DNA of 64,000 nucleotides from Chitinophagales bacterium (GTDB lineage: Bacteria; Bacteroidota; Bacteroidia; Chitinophagales; JADIYW01). Location: the NCBI GenBank assembly GCA_019694955.1, contig JAIBAX010000015.1, positions 17,096-81,095 on the forward strand. Direction: 5' to 3'. The notes beneath the pieces were generated by a model that saw only the letters and a list, made by a program, of their open reading frames with translations, did no database searches and was not told the DNA's origin. Both the position numbers and the translations under genes were made by a program. This document shows positions 27,489 to 35,735 of the stretch, piece after piece; position 1 is the stretch's first letter, and each line of letters begins with the position of its first letter.

Positions 27489-27502
27489 ACTTTGGAATGA
27501 TA

Positions 27503-28780
27503 TTAATACTTTTTAATTAGCATAGCTGTACCATGCGCACCGGCAGCACATGCGGCGAGAATGGCATACTGTCCACCTTCTTTTTGAAGGCGATTTGCCG
27601 CCATTGTTAGCAAACGTCCGCCCGTAGCACCAAATGGATGACCAATTGAAAGGGAACCTCCCCATGCGTTAATTTTTTCTTTTGGGATGCTGCCCACAGC
27701 CTTGTCTAACCCCAACTTTTCTTTACACCAGTCAGCACTTTCCAAAGCTTTTAGGTTTGCTAGGACTTGACCTGCAAAGGCTTCATGGATTTCCCAAACA
27801 TCGATATCAGCGATGGTAAGTTTATTTTTCTTAAGCAACTCTCCTATGGAATAAGCAGGTCCCAATAATAATTCATCATATAAATCGCCTCCTGTGAAAA
27901 TATAATCAATCAACTCGGCTTTGGGTTGTAAGCCCAATTCTTTTGCCTTATCTTCAGAAGTTAGTAAAACTGCCGAAGCACCATCTGTAAGGAACGAAGC
28001 ATTTGCAGCAGTAATAGTGCCGACATATTTATCAAAGGCAGGTTTTAACTTGGATATTTTGTCAACGGTTGTGTCTCCCCTCACTCCATTATCTTTATTA
28101 ATTGGCGCAAATTTAGGCGGCAATTGAACCGTGATGATGTCGTCATGGAGACCTTTCTCAAAAGCTTTTCCGGCGTTTTGATGAGAAGCTGCTGCTAGTT
28201 CATCTTGTTCTTCACGTGTTACACCAAATTTTTGTGCTAATATTTCACAATCCTGCCCCATGGTTCTGCCTGTAATAAACTCAGCTACTGCAGGTCGGTC
28301 AGGTAAGAAGTCGCTAGGACGCAAAGTAGTAGCGAACTTAATATAGTCCATTGTGGAACTCAGTTTTTGCGCCTGAAATAATTTCTTACGCATTTCTTTT
28401 GTATATCCGATAGGTGTATCAGAAGTGCATTCCACTCCACCGGAAATGATAACATCCGCTCTTCCTAATTGAATGGTATCCATGGCGTTAGAAATTGCCT
28501 GATTGGCAGAAATACAGGCTTGCTTAACCGTGTTGCAAGGTGCTTTCACTGGAATTCCTGCGGTTACTGCGGCTTCACGCGCTACATTTTCTGTTTTTAC
28601 ATTAGAAATTACGTTGCCGTATATCACACGGTCGATTTCATTTGGATCTACTCCCGTTTTATCTAAGAGACTTTTAATCGCATATTGACCCAATTGATAG
28701 GACATTAAATCCATATAATCAGTACCTGATTTTAGGAAAGGTGTGCGTACACCATCTATGAAAACAACTTTCTTGAGCAT
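27503..28780 (-). CDS. fadI: Acetyl-CoA C-acyltransferase (3-ketoacyl-CoA thiolase)
   Basis: This 425-residue thiolase has nucleophile Cys89 in KQACISANQ, the GHPFGATGGR loop with its catalytic His, and a second catalytic Cys at 411 in AACAAGAHG. It performs the last, thiolytic step of fatty acid beta-oxidation. It is the first gene of the leftward fad operon; fadJ starts 14 bases after its stop. The length (425) fits the FadI branch better than the shorter FadA. The 224-bp region up to the ORF6N gene is divergent and should hold its promoter; a TATTTTTG box on the minus strand at 28797-28804 is a candidate but lacks a matching -33 element. Confidence 0.93.
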   Translation of the reverse strand: MLKKVVFIDGVRTPFLKSGTDYMDLMSYQLGQYAIKSLLDKTGVDPNEIDRVIYGNVISNVKTENVAREAAVTAGIPVKAPCNTVKQACISANQAISNAMDTIQLGRADVIISGGVECTSDTPIGYTKEMRKKLFQAQKLSSTMDYIKFATTLRPSDFLPDRPAVAEFITGRTMGQDCEILAQKFGVTREEQDELAAASHQNAGKAFEKGLHDDIITVQLPPKFAPINKDNGVRGDTTVDKISKLKPAFDKYVGTITAANASFLTDGASAVLLTSEDKAKELGLQPKAELIDYIFTGGDLYDELLLGPAYSIGELLKKNKLTIADIDVWEIHEAFAGQVLANLKALESADWCKEKLGLDKAVGSIPKEKINAWGGSLSIGHPFGATGGRLLTMAANRLQKEGGQYAILAACAAGAHGTAMLIKKY

Positions 28781-28963
28781 AGAATAAATTTTATTTCAAA
28801 AATAAATAAAATAAATGCATGCATTGTAATTTTTATGTTATGATAAGGCTAATTTTTGAGGATAGAAAAAATAAAATCCTTCATTTCGTGGAAATCCGCT
28901 GTTTTAGGTATCTATATATAGTATGACGTTGGAAGTGCGTCAAAAGTATATAATTATTCACCA

Positions 28964-28990
28964 GAGGTGGTCGCATTTTGCGACCACCTC
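28964..28990. repeat. GGTGGTCGCA hairpin, copy 1 (upstream of the ORF6N gene)
   Basis: Twelve-base perfect arms GAGGTGGTCGCA and TGCGACCACCTC enclose a TTT loop. It ends 14 bases before the ATG of the ORF6N gene. Confidence 0.9.
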
Positions 28991-29004
28991 ATAAAAACTA
29001 GCGT

Positions 29005-29535
29005 ATGAACAATAACAAAGTAATGGCACCTGATGAAGTGATTATGAACAAAATTTTGGTCATTAGAGGGAAAAAAGTTATGATTGACATGGATCTTGCC
29101 GAGTTGTATGGGGTTGAAACAAAACGACTCAATGAGCAAGTGAAAAGGAATTTGAAGCGATTTCCAGAGGATTTTATGTTTCAAGTCAATCAGGAGGAAA
29201 AAGAACAGCTAATCATCGGATTTCCTCATTTGAGAAATTTGAAATTTTCTTCAAAACTACCGTATGTTTTTACAGAATACGGTGCAGTAATGATGGCAAG
29301 CGTACTCAATAGTGATCGTGCTATTGAAGTGAATATCCAAATTGTGAGAATATTTACCAGATTAAGGGAAATGGTTCTTACCAACAAGGACGTTCTTCAT
29401 AAACTGGAAGAATTGGAAAGGAGAGTAGAGGGTCAAGATGAGAAGATTATAACAGTGTTTAGCTATTTAACACAGTATATAGCCGAACAAGAAACACCCA
29501 GAACACCTATTGGGTTTAGAATTGGAGAGAAGTGA
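29005..29535 (+). CDS. ORF6N-domain DNA-binding protein
   Basis: This 176-residue protein has the ORF6N domain at about 15-100: ILVIRGKKVMIDMDLAELYG, RLNEQVKRNLKRFP and the YVFTEYGAVMMASVLNS segment. ORF6N is a KilA-N/phage antirepressor-type DNA-binding module. The C-terminal third is a coiled coil (about 120-155, LHKLEELERRVEGQDEKI) that would allow dimerisation. No phage genes surround it. It is bracketed by nearly identical hairpins 14 bases before its ATG, 4 bases after its stop and about 75 bases after its stop, which makes the gene plus hairpins look like a self-contained cassette. Its target and function are unknown. Confidence 0.85.
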   Translation: MNNNKVMAPDEVIMNKILVIRGKKVMIDMDLAELYGVETKRLNEQVKRNLKRFPEDFMFQVNQEEKEQLIIGFPHLRNLKFSSKLPYVFTEYGAVMMASVLNSDRAIEVNIQIVRIFTRLREMVLTNKDVLHKLEELERRVEGQDEKIITVFSYLTQYIAEQETPRTPIGFRIGEK

Positions 29536-29539
29536 AAAA

Positions 29540-29572
29540 CTAGAGGTGGTCGCATTTTGCGACCACCTCTAG
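29540..29572. repeat. GGTGGTCGCA hairpin, copy 2 (downstream of the ORF6N gene)
   Basis: Fifteen-base perfect arms CTAGAGGTGGTCGCA and TGCGACCACCTCTAG enclose a TTT loop. It begins just after the ORF6N stop codon. It lacks a T tract. Confidence 0.9.
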
Positions 29573-29611
29573 GCTTGGCTAAATTCTTCAATCATAGACA
29601 GAGAGATAATA

Positions 29612-29636
29612 AGGTGGTCGCATTTTGCGACTACCT
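29612..29636. repeat. GGTGGTCGCA hairpin, copy 3
   Basis: Arms AGGTGGTCGCA and TGCGACTACCT have one mismatch around a TTT loop. It is 39 bases after copy 2, so the ORF6N gene has one hairpin upstream and two downstream. Confidence 0.85.
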
Positions 29637-29727
29637 CATTGGAGAAACACGGCATAAAAAGATAAATATTTATATTTAATCATAATTTCGTTTAAAAAAT
29701 CACTATTTTGCTCGAAAATAGGTCGAT

Positions 29728-30462
29728 ATGGAAGATGGAAAGAAAATAGGTCTTATTGCGATTGGTGTTGCAATGATTATTGCTTCATTTCTACTTGGTA
29801 ATGCATATAAATACAAATATAAAAAGCAACAAACGATTGCAGTAACGGGACTTGCTGAATACGACTTTGTTAGTGATATGGTTGTTTGGGATGGTTATTA
29901 TAGCAGGCAATCTTTTGAGATGAAGGACGCTTATGCGCTCATAAAAGAGGATGAGAAAAAAATTAGAACTTTCCTTGAAGCAAAAGGAGTTAAGACTGAT
30001 GAGATTTCTTTCTCTTCCGTAAATATAAATAAAGACTTTGCCAGTGTCAGGGACGATTATGGCAATTATTCACAACGCTTTAATGGCTACAGTCTTTCTC
30101 AAACAGTCAGTATTGAGTCGAAGGATATTAATAAGATTGAAGGCGTTTCTAAAGATATCGCCCAACTTATCGATCAGGGAATTGAACTAAACTCTAATTC
30201 TCCACGTTACTATTACTCCAAATTAAAGGATTTGAAGATAAACCTACTCGCAAAGGCGGCCGATGATGCCAGAAATAGGGCTAAAACAATGGCAGAGAAT
30301 TCAAAATCTTCTTTAGGAGGTTTGGTGAAGTCAAGCATGGGCGTATTTCAAATTACCGGACAAAACTCCGATGAAGATTATAGCTATGGTGGTGTTTTTA
30401 ATACCAGTAGTAAGAATAAAACAGCGTCAATAACCGTTAAATCAGAATATCAAATAAAGTAG
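29728..30462 (+). CDS. SIMPL-domain (DUF541) protein
   Basis: This 244-residue protein has an N-terminal membrane anchor (about 7-27) and a SIMPL domain opening with ITVTGLAEY-like residues (IAVTGLAEYDF), then a helical DAYALIKEDEKKIRTFLEAKG, SFSSVNINKDF, YSLSQTVSIES and the conserved AADDARNRAKTMAE helix near residue 187. SIMPL proteins sit in the periplasm and form oligomers; their biochemical role is poorly understood. It lies 4 bases upstream of the SDR gene on the same strand, suggesting co-transcription. Confidence 0.85.
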   Translation: MEDGKKIGLIAIGVAMIIASFLLGNAYKYKYKKQQTIAVTGLAEYDFVSDMVVWDGYYSRQSFEMKDAYALIKEDEKKIRTFLEAKGVKTDEISFSSVNINKDFASVRDDYGNYSQRFNGYSLSQTVSIESKDINKIEGVSKDIAQLIDQGIELNSNSPRYYYSKLKDLKINLLAKAADDARNRAKTMAENSKSSLGGLVKSSMGVFQITGQNSDEDYSYGGVFNTSSKNKTASITVKSEYQIK

Positions 30463-30466
30463 TACT

Positions 30467-31285
30467 ATGACAGCATTCAAAAACAAAACAGTCATTATAA
30501 CCGGCGGAACCAGAGGAATTGGTCATGCTATTGGCTTGAGATTAGCAAAAGAAGGAGCAAATATCGTTATTATGGCGAAAACTACCGAGCCACATCCGAA
30601 GTTGGTAGGCACCATTTATACTGCTGCCGAGGACATGGAAAAAGCCGGCGGTAAAGGGTTAGCCATTAAATGTGATATCCGCAACGAAGAAGAGGTAATT
30701 GCTGCTGTTCAACAAACGGTTGACACCTTCGGAGGAATCGATATCCTTATAAATAATGCAAGTGCCATAAACTTGTCTCCAACATTGCAGCTTGAAATGA
30801 AAAGATATGACTTAATGCACCAAATCAATGGTCGCGGTACATTTATGACCTCGCAAAAATGCCTCCCGCACCTGTTGAAGTCAGAAAATGGTCATATCCT
30901 CAATTTGTCGCCACCGTTAAATTTTGAACCTAGATGGTTCGGGCCACATGTCGCTTACTCAATGGCAAAGTATAATATGAGCCTTTGTGTGTTGGGCATG
31001 GCAGAAGAGTTTAAAGGTAAAGTAGGTGTAAATGCGCTTTGGCCTAGGACTACCATTGCAACAGCCGCCGTGCAAAACTTGTTAGGCGGGGATGAAATGG
31101 TGAGACGCTCCAGAAAACCAGAGATAATGGCGGATGCCGCTTTTTATATTTTGCAAAGAGATAAGAAAACTTGTAATGGCAACTTCTTTATCGACGATGA
31201 AGTGCTGCAAGCAGAAGGTATAGTTGACTTGAGTGGATATGCAATAGATCCTTCACTTGAGTTAATGCCGGATTTCTTTGTGTAA
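30467..31285 (+). CDS. SDR-family oxidoreductase (HSDL2-like)
   Basis: This 272-residue short-chain dehydrogenase has the NAD(P) motif GGTRGIGHAI (about 13-22), NNASAI, a catalytic-region YSMAKYN (Tyr and Lys four apart), and the downstream ALWPRTTIATAAVQNLLGG segment characteristic of the HSDL2/hydroxysteroid dehydrogenase-like 2 group. The Ser of the SDR triad is expected in ILNLSPP. Substrate unknown, perhaps an acyl or fatty alcohol given its relatives. It starts 4 bases after the SIMPL gene. The protein ends in an acidic hydrophobic tail and appears complete. Confidence 0.88.
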   Translation: MTAFKNKTVIITGGTRGIGHAIGLRLAKEGANIVIMAKTTEPHPKLVGTIYTAAEDMEKAGGKGLAIKCDIRNEEEVIAAVQQTVDTFGGIDILINNASAINLSPTLQLEMKRYDLMHQINGRGTFMTSQKCLPHLLKSENGHILNLSPPLNFEPRWFGPHVAYSMAKYNMSLCVLGMAEEFKGKVGVNALWPRTTIATAAVQNLLGGDEMVRRSRKPEIMADAAFYILQRDKKTCNGNFFIDDEVLQAEGIVDLSGYAIDPSLELMPDFFV

Positions 31286-31299
31286 ATTATTCTAAGCGT

Positions 31300-32427
31300 T
31301 TAATACCTAAAGCGCTTCCCAAATTGTAGGAAACGCATTTCAATATGGTTATAGGATAGGTTAGCCACAATAATTGTTACAGCTAATGATACCAATGGGA
31401 AGAATAGTGTGGTGTAATTATATATTTCGGGCTCTGCTTGCTTGAATATATAATATTGCACTAGGTAAAAAATGGGAATATGGTACAAATAGGTTCCATA
31501 TGAAATAACGCCCAGTCTTTTTAACCACGACCAACGACAGATGCGATGCAACAAACTTTTTTGTCTGAACAGAACAATCATTAATAAAAACATGTAGACG
31601 ATTGCTATCCAAATAAAAATCAATGCAGTAGCTTCTTTACTTTTTGCCATGATGGCAATTCCACCTATAAAGCATACCATAAAAATCCAATATAAATATG
31701 ACGATTTTTTGTCAATAAAATCTTTGAGTTTTGGCGTTTTCCAGATATATGCTGTTAAAACTCCTAATAAGAGACCAATATACCTGTCTGGTGAACAAAA
31801 TTCCGGAATTTTACTAGAACTGTATCGTATGGTAACCAGCAAAATGATTAGAGCCATTAGTATGATGGGAATACGTTTCTTAGCAACAACCCATAATAAT
31901 GTAGGTATAAATAAATAAAACTGTTCTTCTACGGCCAGCGACCAAGTGGGTACCAGCCAGGTCGGTTGTAAGAGATCAGGATTAAGAAAAAAATTTTGTA
32001 TGAAAAAGGCAAATGGCCAAGCCGGAATGGGGCTTTGTAGTAAACTGGGAATAAGGTTATATATTGTTGTATGGCTCAAAATTAAATATATGAAGAACAT
32101 CATATAGTAAATGGGAAATATTCGGGTGAAACGCCTCATATAAAATGTGCGGAAATAGTTTTGTGAAGATTGATGGCTGATTAAAATACCGCCAATTAAA
32201 AACCCAGAAAGAACGAAGAATAAATCAACACCACTCCAAAAAAGTGCTGTACTTCCCAAGATGATTTTTGAGATTGTGCCAAAAGGATGTGGTATCGACA
32301 TTGTCCAATAGTGAAAAATCAATACCATACCAATGGCAATACCACGCAATCCATCTAATTCAGGAATGATAGCAGTATCACTATATCTTAAGGGCGTTTT
32401 TGTCATTTCATTCTCCTTGCTAATCAA
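31300..32427 (-). CDS. Membrane acyltransferase (OafA-like, acyltransferase 3)
   Basis: This 375-residue protein has about ten hydrophobic segments. The opening IPELDGLRGIAIGMVLIFHYW, the FVLSGFLIGG segment and the FYMRRFTRIFPIYY segment are the fingerprint of acyltransferase family 3, which O-acetylates or O-acylates surface polysaccharides and peptidoglycan. The catalytic His is in FHYW. The ATG at 32427 overlaps the lipase stop by eight bases; an internal ATG at 32406 would remove the overlap and is equally possible. Co-transcription with the lipoprotein lipase upstream is likely. Confidence 0.87.
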   Translation of the reverse strand: MISKENEMTKTPLRYSDTAIIPELDGLRGIAIGMVLIFHYWTMSIPHPFGTISKIILGSTALFWSGVDLFFVLSGFLIGGILISHQSSQNYFRTFYMRRFTRIFPIYYMMFFIYLILSHTTIYNLIPSLLQSPIPAWPFAFFIQNFFLNPDLLQPTWLVPTWSLAVEEQFYLFIPTLLWVVAKKRIPIILMALIILLVTIRYSSSKIPEFCSPDRYIGLLLGVLTAYIWKTPKLKDFIDKKSSYLYWIFMVCFIGGIAIMAKSKEATALIFIWIAIVYMFLLMIVLFRQKSLLHRICRWSWLKRLGVISYGTYLYHIPIFYLVQYYIFKQAEPEIYNYTTLFFPLVSLAVTIIVANLSYNHIEMRFLQFGKRFRY

Positions 32428-33721
32428 AGACCATTACACTTACACCTTCTGTCCCCGATTTCCAGTTGGGGCATTTTAATTGCCTTCCATTGAAGGTATA
32501 TGTAACGGTTTGAGGTGTTAGAGCAGGGAAATAAATGTCTGCAAATTTTAAGAAAGCACTATTTGCAAAAAGTCCTACGGATTTTAAATCTGTTGCCTGA
32601 TTATTATTCGTATCATAAAAAAACATCGCTATGGTTGTATAAGTATCTTGTGCAAATTTAGTCGTGCTGAGCGTGTCTTCATTAACTAATAAAACATCCC
32701 TGCCACTCACAACAGCTTGATTAGCACCAAAGAATGCATTGACAGATTGATTGTCATCTTCAGGGAGATCCGACAGAAAATTATAGGCGAGGCTGCCTTT
32801 AGGTGGAAATATCCGTAGGTAAACAGTCTTATCCGACCGCTTGAAGGGCTCTCTGTAATAGTGTACTTTCCGTTCATCGGGATTGGAGGGTGTGACTTCA
32901 AACTCGTAATAGGTATCGGGCTTCGCCGAAAAGCTACCCCAATACCCTTTATTATCTGCTACTATTGTAGCATCGGGGCTGCTATTTTTTCTGTAACCAT
33001 CACTTTTTAACTCGAAAATTTTTACAGTCGCCGCTGAGCCGGGTTGATTCTCGCCAAAGGTTATTACCCTTCCTGAGAGCTTTATGTCACTTTCCGGTGT
33101 TATGGATGTGGTGGCTGGCGGTACACCATGTATGAATTCATACATGGCTGCAAACGCTTCTACGCCGGTTGCCACCTGATAATGGTCTTTATCAATAAGT
33201 TCAATATTGGTGCATCCTTCCACATTGCTGCCACCTGCCACTTTATCGCCTTCCGACCAAATATTTAAGGTTGGGATGCTCCCTTCAGAGCCCGGTCCGG
33301 CTGGTTTGGTGATGCCACCACTGCCAATATGTATGTATTTGGCTACCTTGTTTGCCCTTTTTTGAGTGCTACAATATCCATAACCTAGGCCACCACCTGC
33401 AGAATGACCTACCAAAATAACTTGCGAAGCCCCTGTTTTTTCTAATACCTCATCAATATACTTATCTAACAAAACATCACTACTGGTGCCAAATCCGATG
33501 GTATTCCAATCAAAAACATATAGAACGCGAGGGTCGTAGCCGTTCGATATAAAGCGCAAAATTTGTTGCTCATAAGTATCTCCAGAGGCAAGAACACCGT
33601 GTGCCATCACTATTGGTAGTTTGTCCGTTGGAATAGGTGGTTCGGTACTGCCGTTGTCTGTTTCTTTTTTACAAGAAAGCATTAATATGGCAATAAACAT
33701 TGCTAAAATTGTTCTTTTCAT
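32420..33721 (-). CDS. Lipoprotein alpha/beta-hydrolase (lipase-like)
   Basis: This 433-residue protein has a lipoprotein signal (lipobox LMLSC, acylated Cys17). The first 200 residues form an alpha/beta hydrolase with oxyanion HGVLASGDTY, nucleophile in VGHSAGGG, an acid near WSEGDKVAGG, and a His in DKDHYQVAT. The C-terminal half (about 215-433) is beta-rich with an LSGRVITFGENQPGS-type carboxypeptidase-regulatory-like sandwich and a second sandwich of unknown type. It resembles extracellular lipases and polyhydroxybutyrate depolymerases with accessory domains. Its substrate is unknown. It overlaps the acyltransferase start. Confidence 0.82.
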   Translation of the reverse strand: MKRTILAMFIAILMLSCKKETDNGSTEPPIPTDKLPIVMAHGVLASGDTYEQQILRFISNGYDPRVLYVFDWNTIGFGTSSDVLLDKYIDEVLEKTGASQVILVGHSAGGGLGYGYCSTQKRANKVAKYIHIGSGGITKPAGPGSEGSIPTLNIWSEGDKVAGGSNVEGCTNIELIDKDHYQVATGVEAFAAMYEFIHGVPPATTSITPESDIKLSGRVITFGENQPGSAATVKIFELKSDGYRKNSSPDATIVADNKGYWGSFSAKPDTYYEFEVTPSNPDERKVHYYREPFKRSDKTVYLRIFPPKGSLAYNFLSDLPEDDNQSVNAFFGANQAVVSGRDVLLVNEDTLSTTKFAQDTYTTIAMFFYDTNNNQATDLKSVGLFANSAFLKFADIYFPALTPQTVTYTFNGRQLKCPNWKSGTEGVSVMVFD

Positions 33722-33796
33722 AACGATTATATTCTGTTAAACAAATTACTAGTCTTTTGGTTCAGTAAGTATTTATTGCTTAATATGACTCGGAAA

Positions 33797-34681
33797 TTAC
33801 TCTTTTTTCTTCTTAGGTTCAATTTTTATTTGACTAGGATCGATGGTTAATTCTTCCATAGATACTTTTAGTGGTTCTGAAAATCCAGCCTGCGCCTGTA
33901 GTTCAGACATAGATACTTTTACTGGGGTGTTGCTTTTTACTGTTGCGTTGAACTTATTCAATACTGGCGTTGAAATGACTTTTTTTAATGGTATTTGTAC
34001 CATTTGGTCAACAGGTACATCCAATGTTCCTTCAATATGTATCTTTTGATTTACAGGAACTTTTGCTTTTACAGGGATGGTGGTTCTCAATGGAACATCA
34101 TAATCCTGTGCATTTAAAACTATCGTGTCTGAAACGGTCAATTCTTGTTGAATGGGCACCATTAGCTTTACAGGGATATTTCCTTTTACTGGGATTTTCA
34201 TGCCCATAATGGTTTTCATTTTTTGATCCATGGGTATTACCACATCTAGGGGAATGCTGTCATTAATCATCAATTTTTGATTGAAGGGAATCACCAATCC
34301 ATTTAAGGGCATTTCTGTCTGGTCTAATGAAATATCAACGGGTAAATCAAATTCTAAATCTAAGATGTCGTTCATGAGCAATTCCGTATTCAATGGAACC
34401 CGCAAGTTCATCCTCAACGGAACGTCTATGACATCATTTAAATCTATCGTTAGCCTGTCTGTAACGTCGATAGTAGTGTTTAAATCGTCCAAAATCGAAA
34501 TGGTCGGATTTTCTGTCACCTCCGCTTTTAAAGGAATTTTATTGTTGACATATATGCCTAAATTATCCTCCAGTTTCATTTTAACGGCATATTTCTCCAA
34601 AGGCTTGGCGATAATGATGCCTAATGCAATGGCTGCAGCAATGCCAAAAAATATTCCGGCTCCTATTAAGACTTTTTTCAT
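33797..34681 (-). CDS. Membrane-anchored beta-repeat protein of unknown family
   Basis: I do not recognise this 294-residue protein. It has an N-terminal membrane segment (about 4-26) and then an almost continuous run of short valine/isoleucine/proline strands separated by asparagine- or aspartate-containing turns: VPLNTELLMND, IPFNQKLMINDS, IPMDQKMKT, VPIQQELTVSD, VPVNQKIHIEG, VPVDQMVQIP. Each motif has the form hP-h-x-Q/T-x-hh, at roughly 20-40-residue steps. This suggests a beta-helix or elongated periplasmic rod. The tail is lysine-rich (EPKKKKE). It has its own intergenic upstream region, divergent from the MBL hydrolase. Confidence 0.7.
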   Translation of the reverse strand: MKKVLIGAGIFFGIAAAIALGIIIAKPLEKYAVKMKLEDNLGIYVNNKIPLKAEVTENPTISILDDLNTTIDVTDRLTIDLNDVIDVPLRMNLRVPLNTELLMNDILDLEFDLPVDISLDQTEMPLNGLVIPFNQKLMINDSIPLDVVIPMDQKMKTIMGMKIPVKGNIPVKLMVPIQQELTVSDTIVLNAQDYDVPLRTTIPVKAKVPVNQKIHIEGTLDVPVDQMVQIPLKKVISTPVLNKFNATVKSNTPVKVSMSELQAQAGFSEPLKVSMEELTIDPSQIKIEPKKKKE

Positions 34682-34774
34682 GATGGCGTGTGTTTAGATA
34701 AAAATAATGTTGACTTTAAAAATAAGGTCATTAATTTGCATTTCCAAAGAATCAATGCATGAATTGAAAAAATT

Positions 34775-35602
34775 ATGGTGAGAATCACTCCATTCGGGTA
34801 TGAGGATGTGCAATACTGGCGTCTTTCGGTGTATCGTTTAGGAAAAAACGTGCAGACAGTTTACGCATATTGGCTAGATGGCATATTGATAGATACGGGA
34901 CAGCGCCATAATGGTGGCAATATCTTGCATGCATTGGAGGGCAAACCTTTGGATAGAATTTTACTTACGCATCACCATGAAGACCATTCCGGTAACGTGG
35001 GTTACCTGATGAAAAAGCGGCAAGTTCCTGCATACATACATCGTTTAGGTTATGAAAAGCTGAAGAAAGGCTTAAATTTAAGCCCCTTGGCACTCATGTT
35101 AAGTGGCGAAGTAAAAAAAGTAGAATTGGAAATCTTGGAGGAAACGCCGTTTTACAGTAAAAACCTGCAAATATTTCCCGTGTATTCACCCGGACATGCT
35201 GAAGATCATTACTGTTATCACATTCCAGAAAAGGGATATCTCTTTTCCGGAGATTTATATGTGGCTGATAAAATCAAGTACTTTGCAGATTTTGAGGACT
35301 TAGGCTTGCAGATAAAGTCTTTGGAAAAATTGGTGCAATTGGATTTTGATACTTTGTTTTGTGCGCACAACCCGAAAGTAAAGCAAGGTAAAGAGCGGCT
35401 GACAGCTAAGTTAAATAATTTCAAGCATTTTTATGGCGCTGTAGAGCGGCTATACCACAAAGGATATACGACTGCTGAAATTATGAAAGAGTTGCAAATC
35501 GTGGAAAGCAGTTTTTATAAGTATATCACCTTTGGCAATTTTTGCGCAGAGAATATGGTGAAATCGGTTGTCAAGGATTTGAAAATCAACCCTCGAGGTT
35601 GA
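34775..35602 (+). CDS. Metallo-beta-lactamase-fold hydrolase
   Basis: This 275-residue protein has the MBL metal motif THHHEDHSG (HxHxDH type, about 69-77), a second metal histidine in SPGHAEDHY, and an aspartate in FSGDLYV followed by FCAHNPK. The C-terminal segment (about 210-275) has a helical element (YTTAEIMKELQI). Substrate unknown; MBL hydrolases of this length include glyoxalase II-like and RNase-like enzymes. The last residues and stop codon (INPRG then TGA) are encoded by a CTCGAG palindrome, so the 3' end of the gene has been captured by, or grown out of, the repeat. Confidence 0.85.
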   Translation: MVRITPFGYEDVQYWRLSVYRLGKNVQTVYAYWLDGILIDTGQRHNGGNILHALEGKPLDRILLTHHHEDHSGNVGYLMKKRQVPAYIHRLGYEKLKKGLNLSPLALMLSGEVKKVELEILEETPFYSKNLQIFPVYSPGHAEDHYCYHIPEKGYLFSGDLYVADKIKYFADFEDLGLQIKSLEKLVQLDFDTLFCAHNPKVKQGKERLTAKLNNFKHFYGAVERLYHKGYTTAEIMKELQIVESSFYKYITFGNFCAENMVKSVVKDLKINPRG

Positions 35603-35735
35603 TTTGTTTTGCCTTTTAGATGTAATTCGTTGATTTTTATAATATTATTTAAAATATTTAATTAATAAAGCCAATAAAGTTTATCAACCCTCGAGGTTGG
35701 TTTAATCAACCTCCGAGGTTAACCCTCGAGGTTAA
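35586..35735. repeat. Cluster of four CTCGAG-type palindromes at a convergent junction
   Basis: Copies lie at 35586-35602 (overlapping the MBL gene stop), 35684-35700, 35706-35721 (a CTCCGAGG variant) and 35719-35735. The last two overlap the 3' end of the minus-strand gene. The sites match the CAACCCTCGAGGTTG family found at 5.6 and 10.7 kb. Confidence 0.85.
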
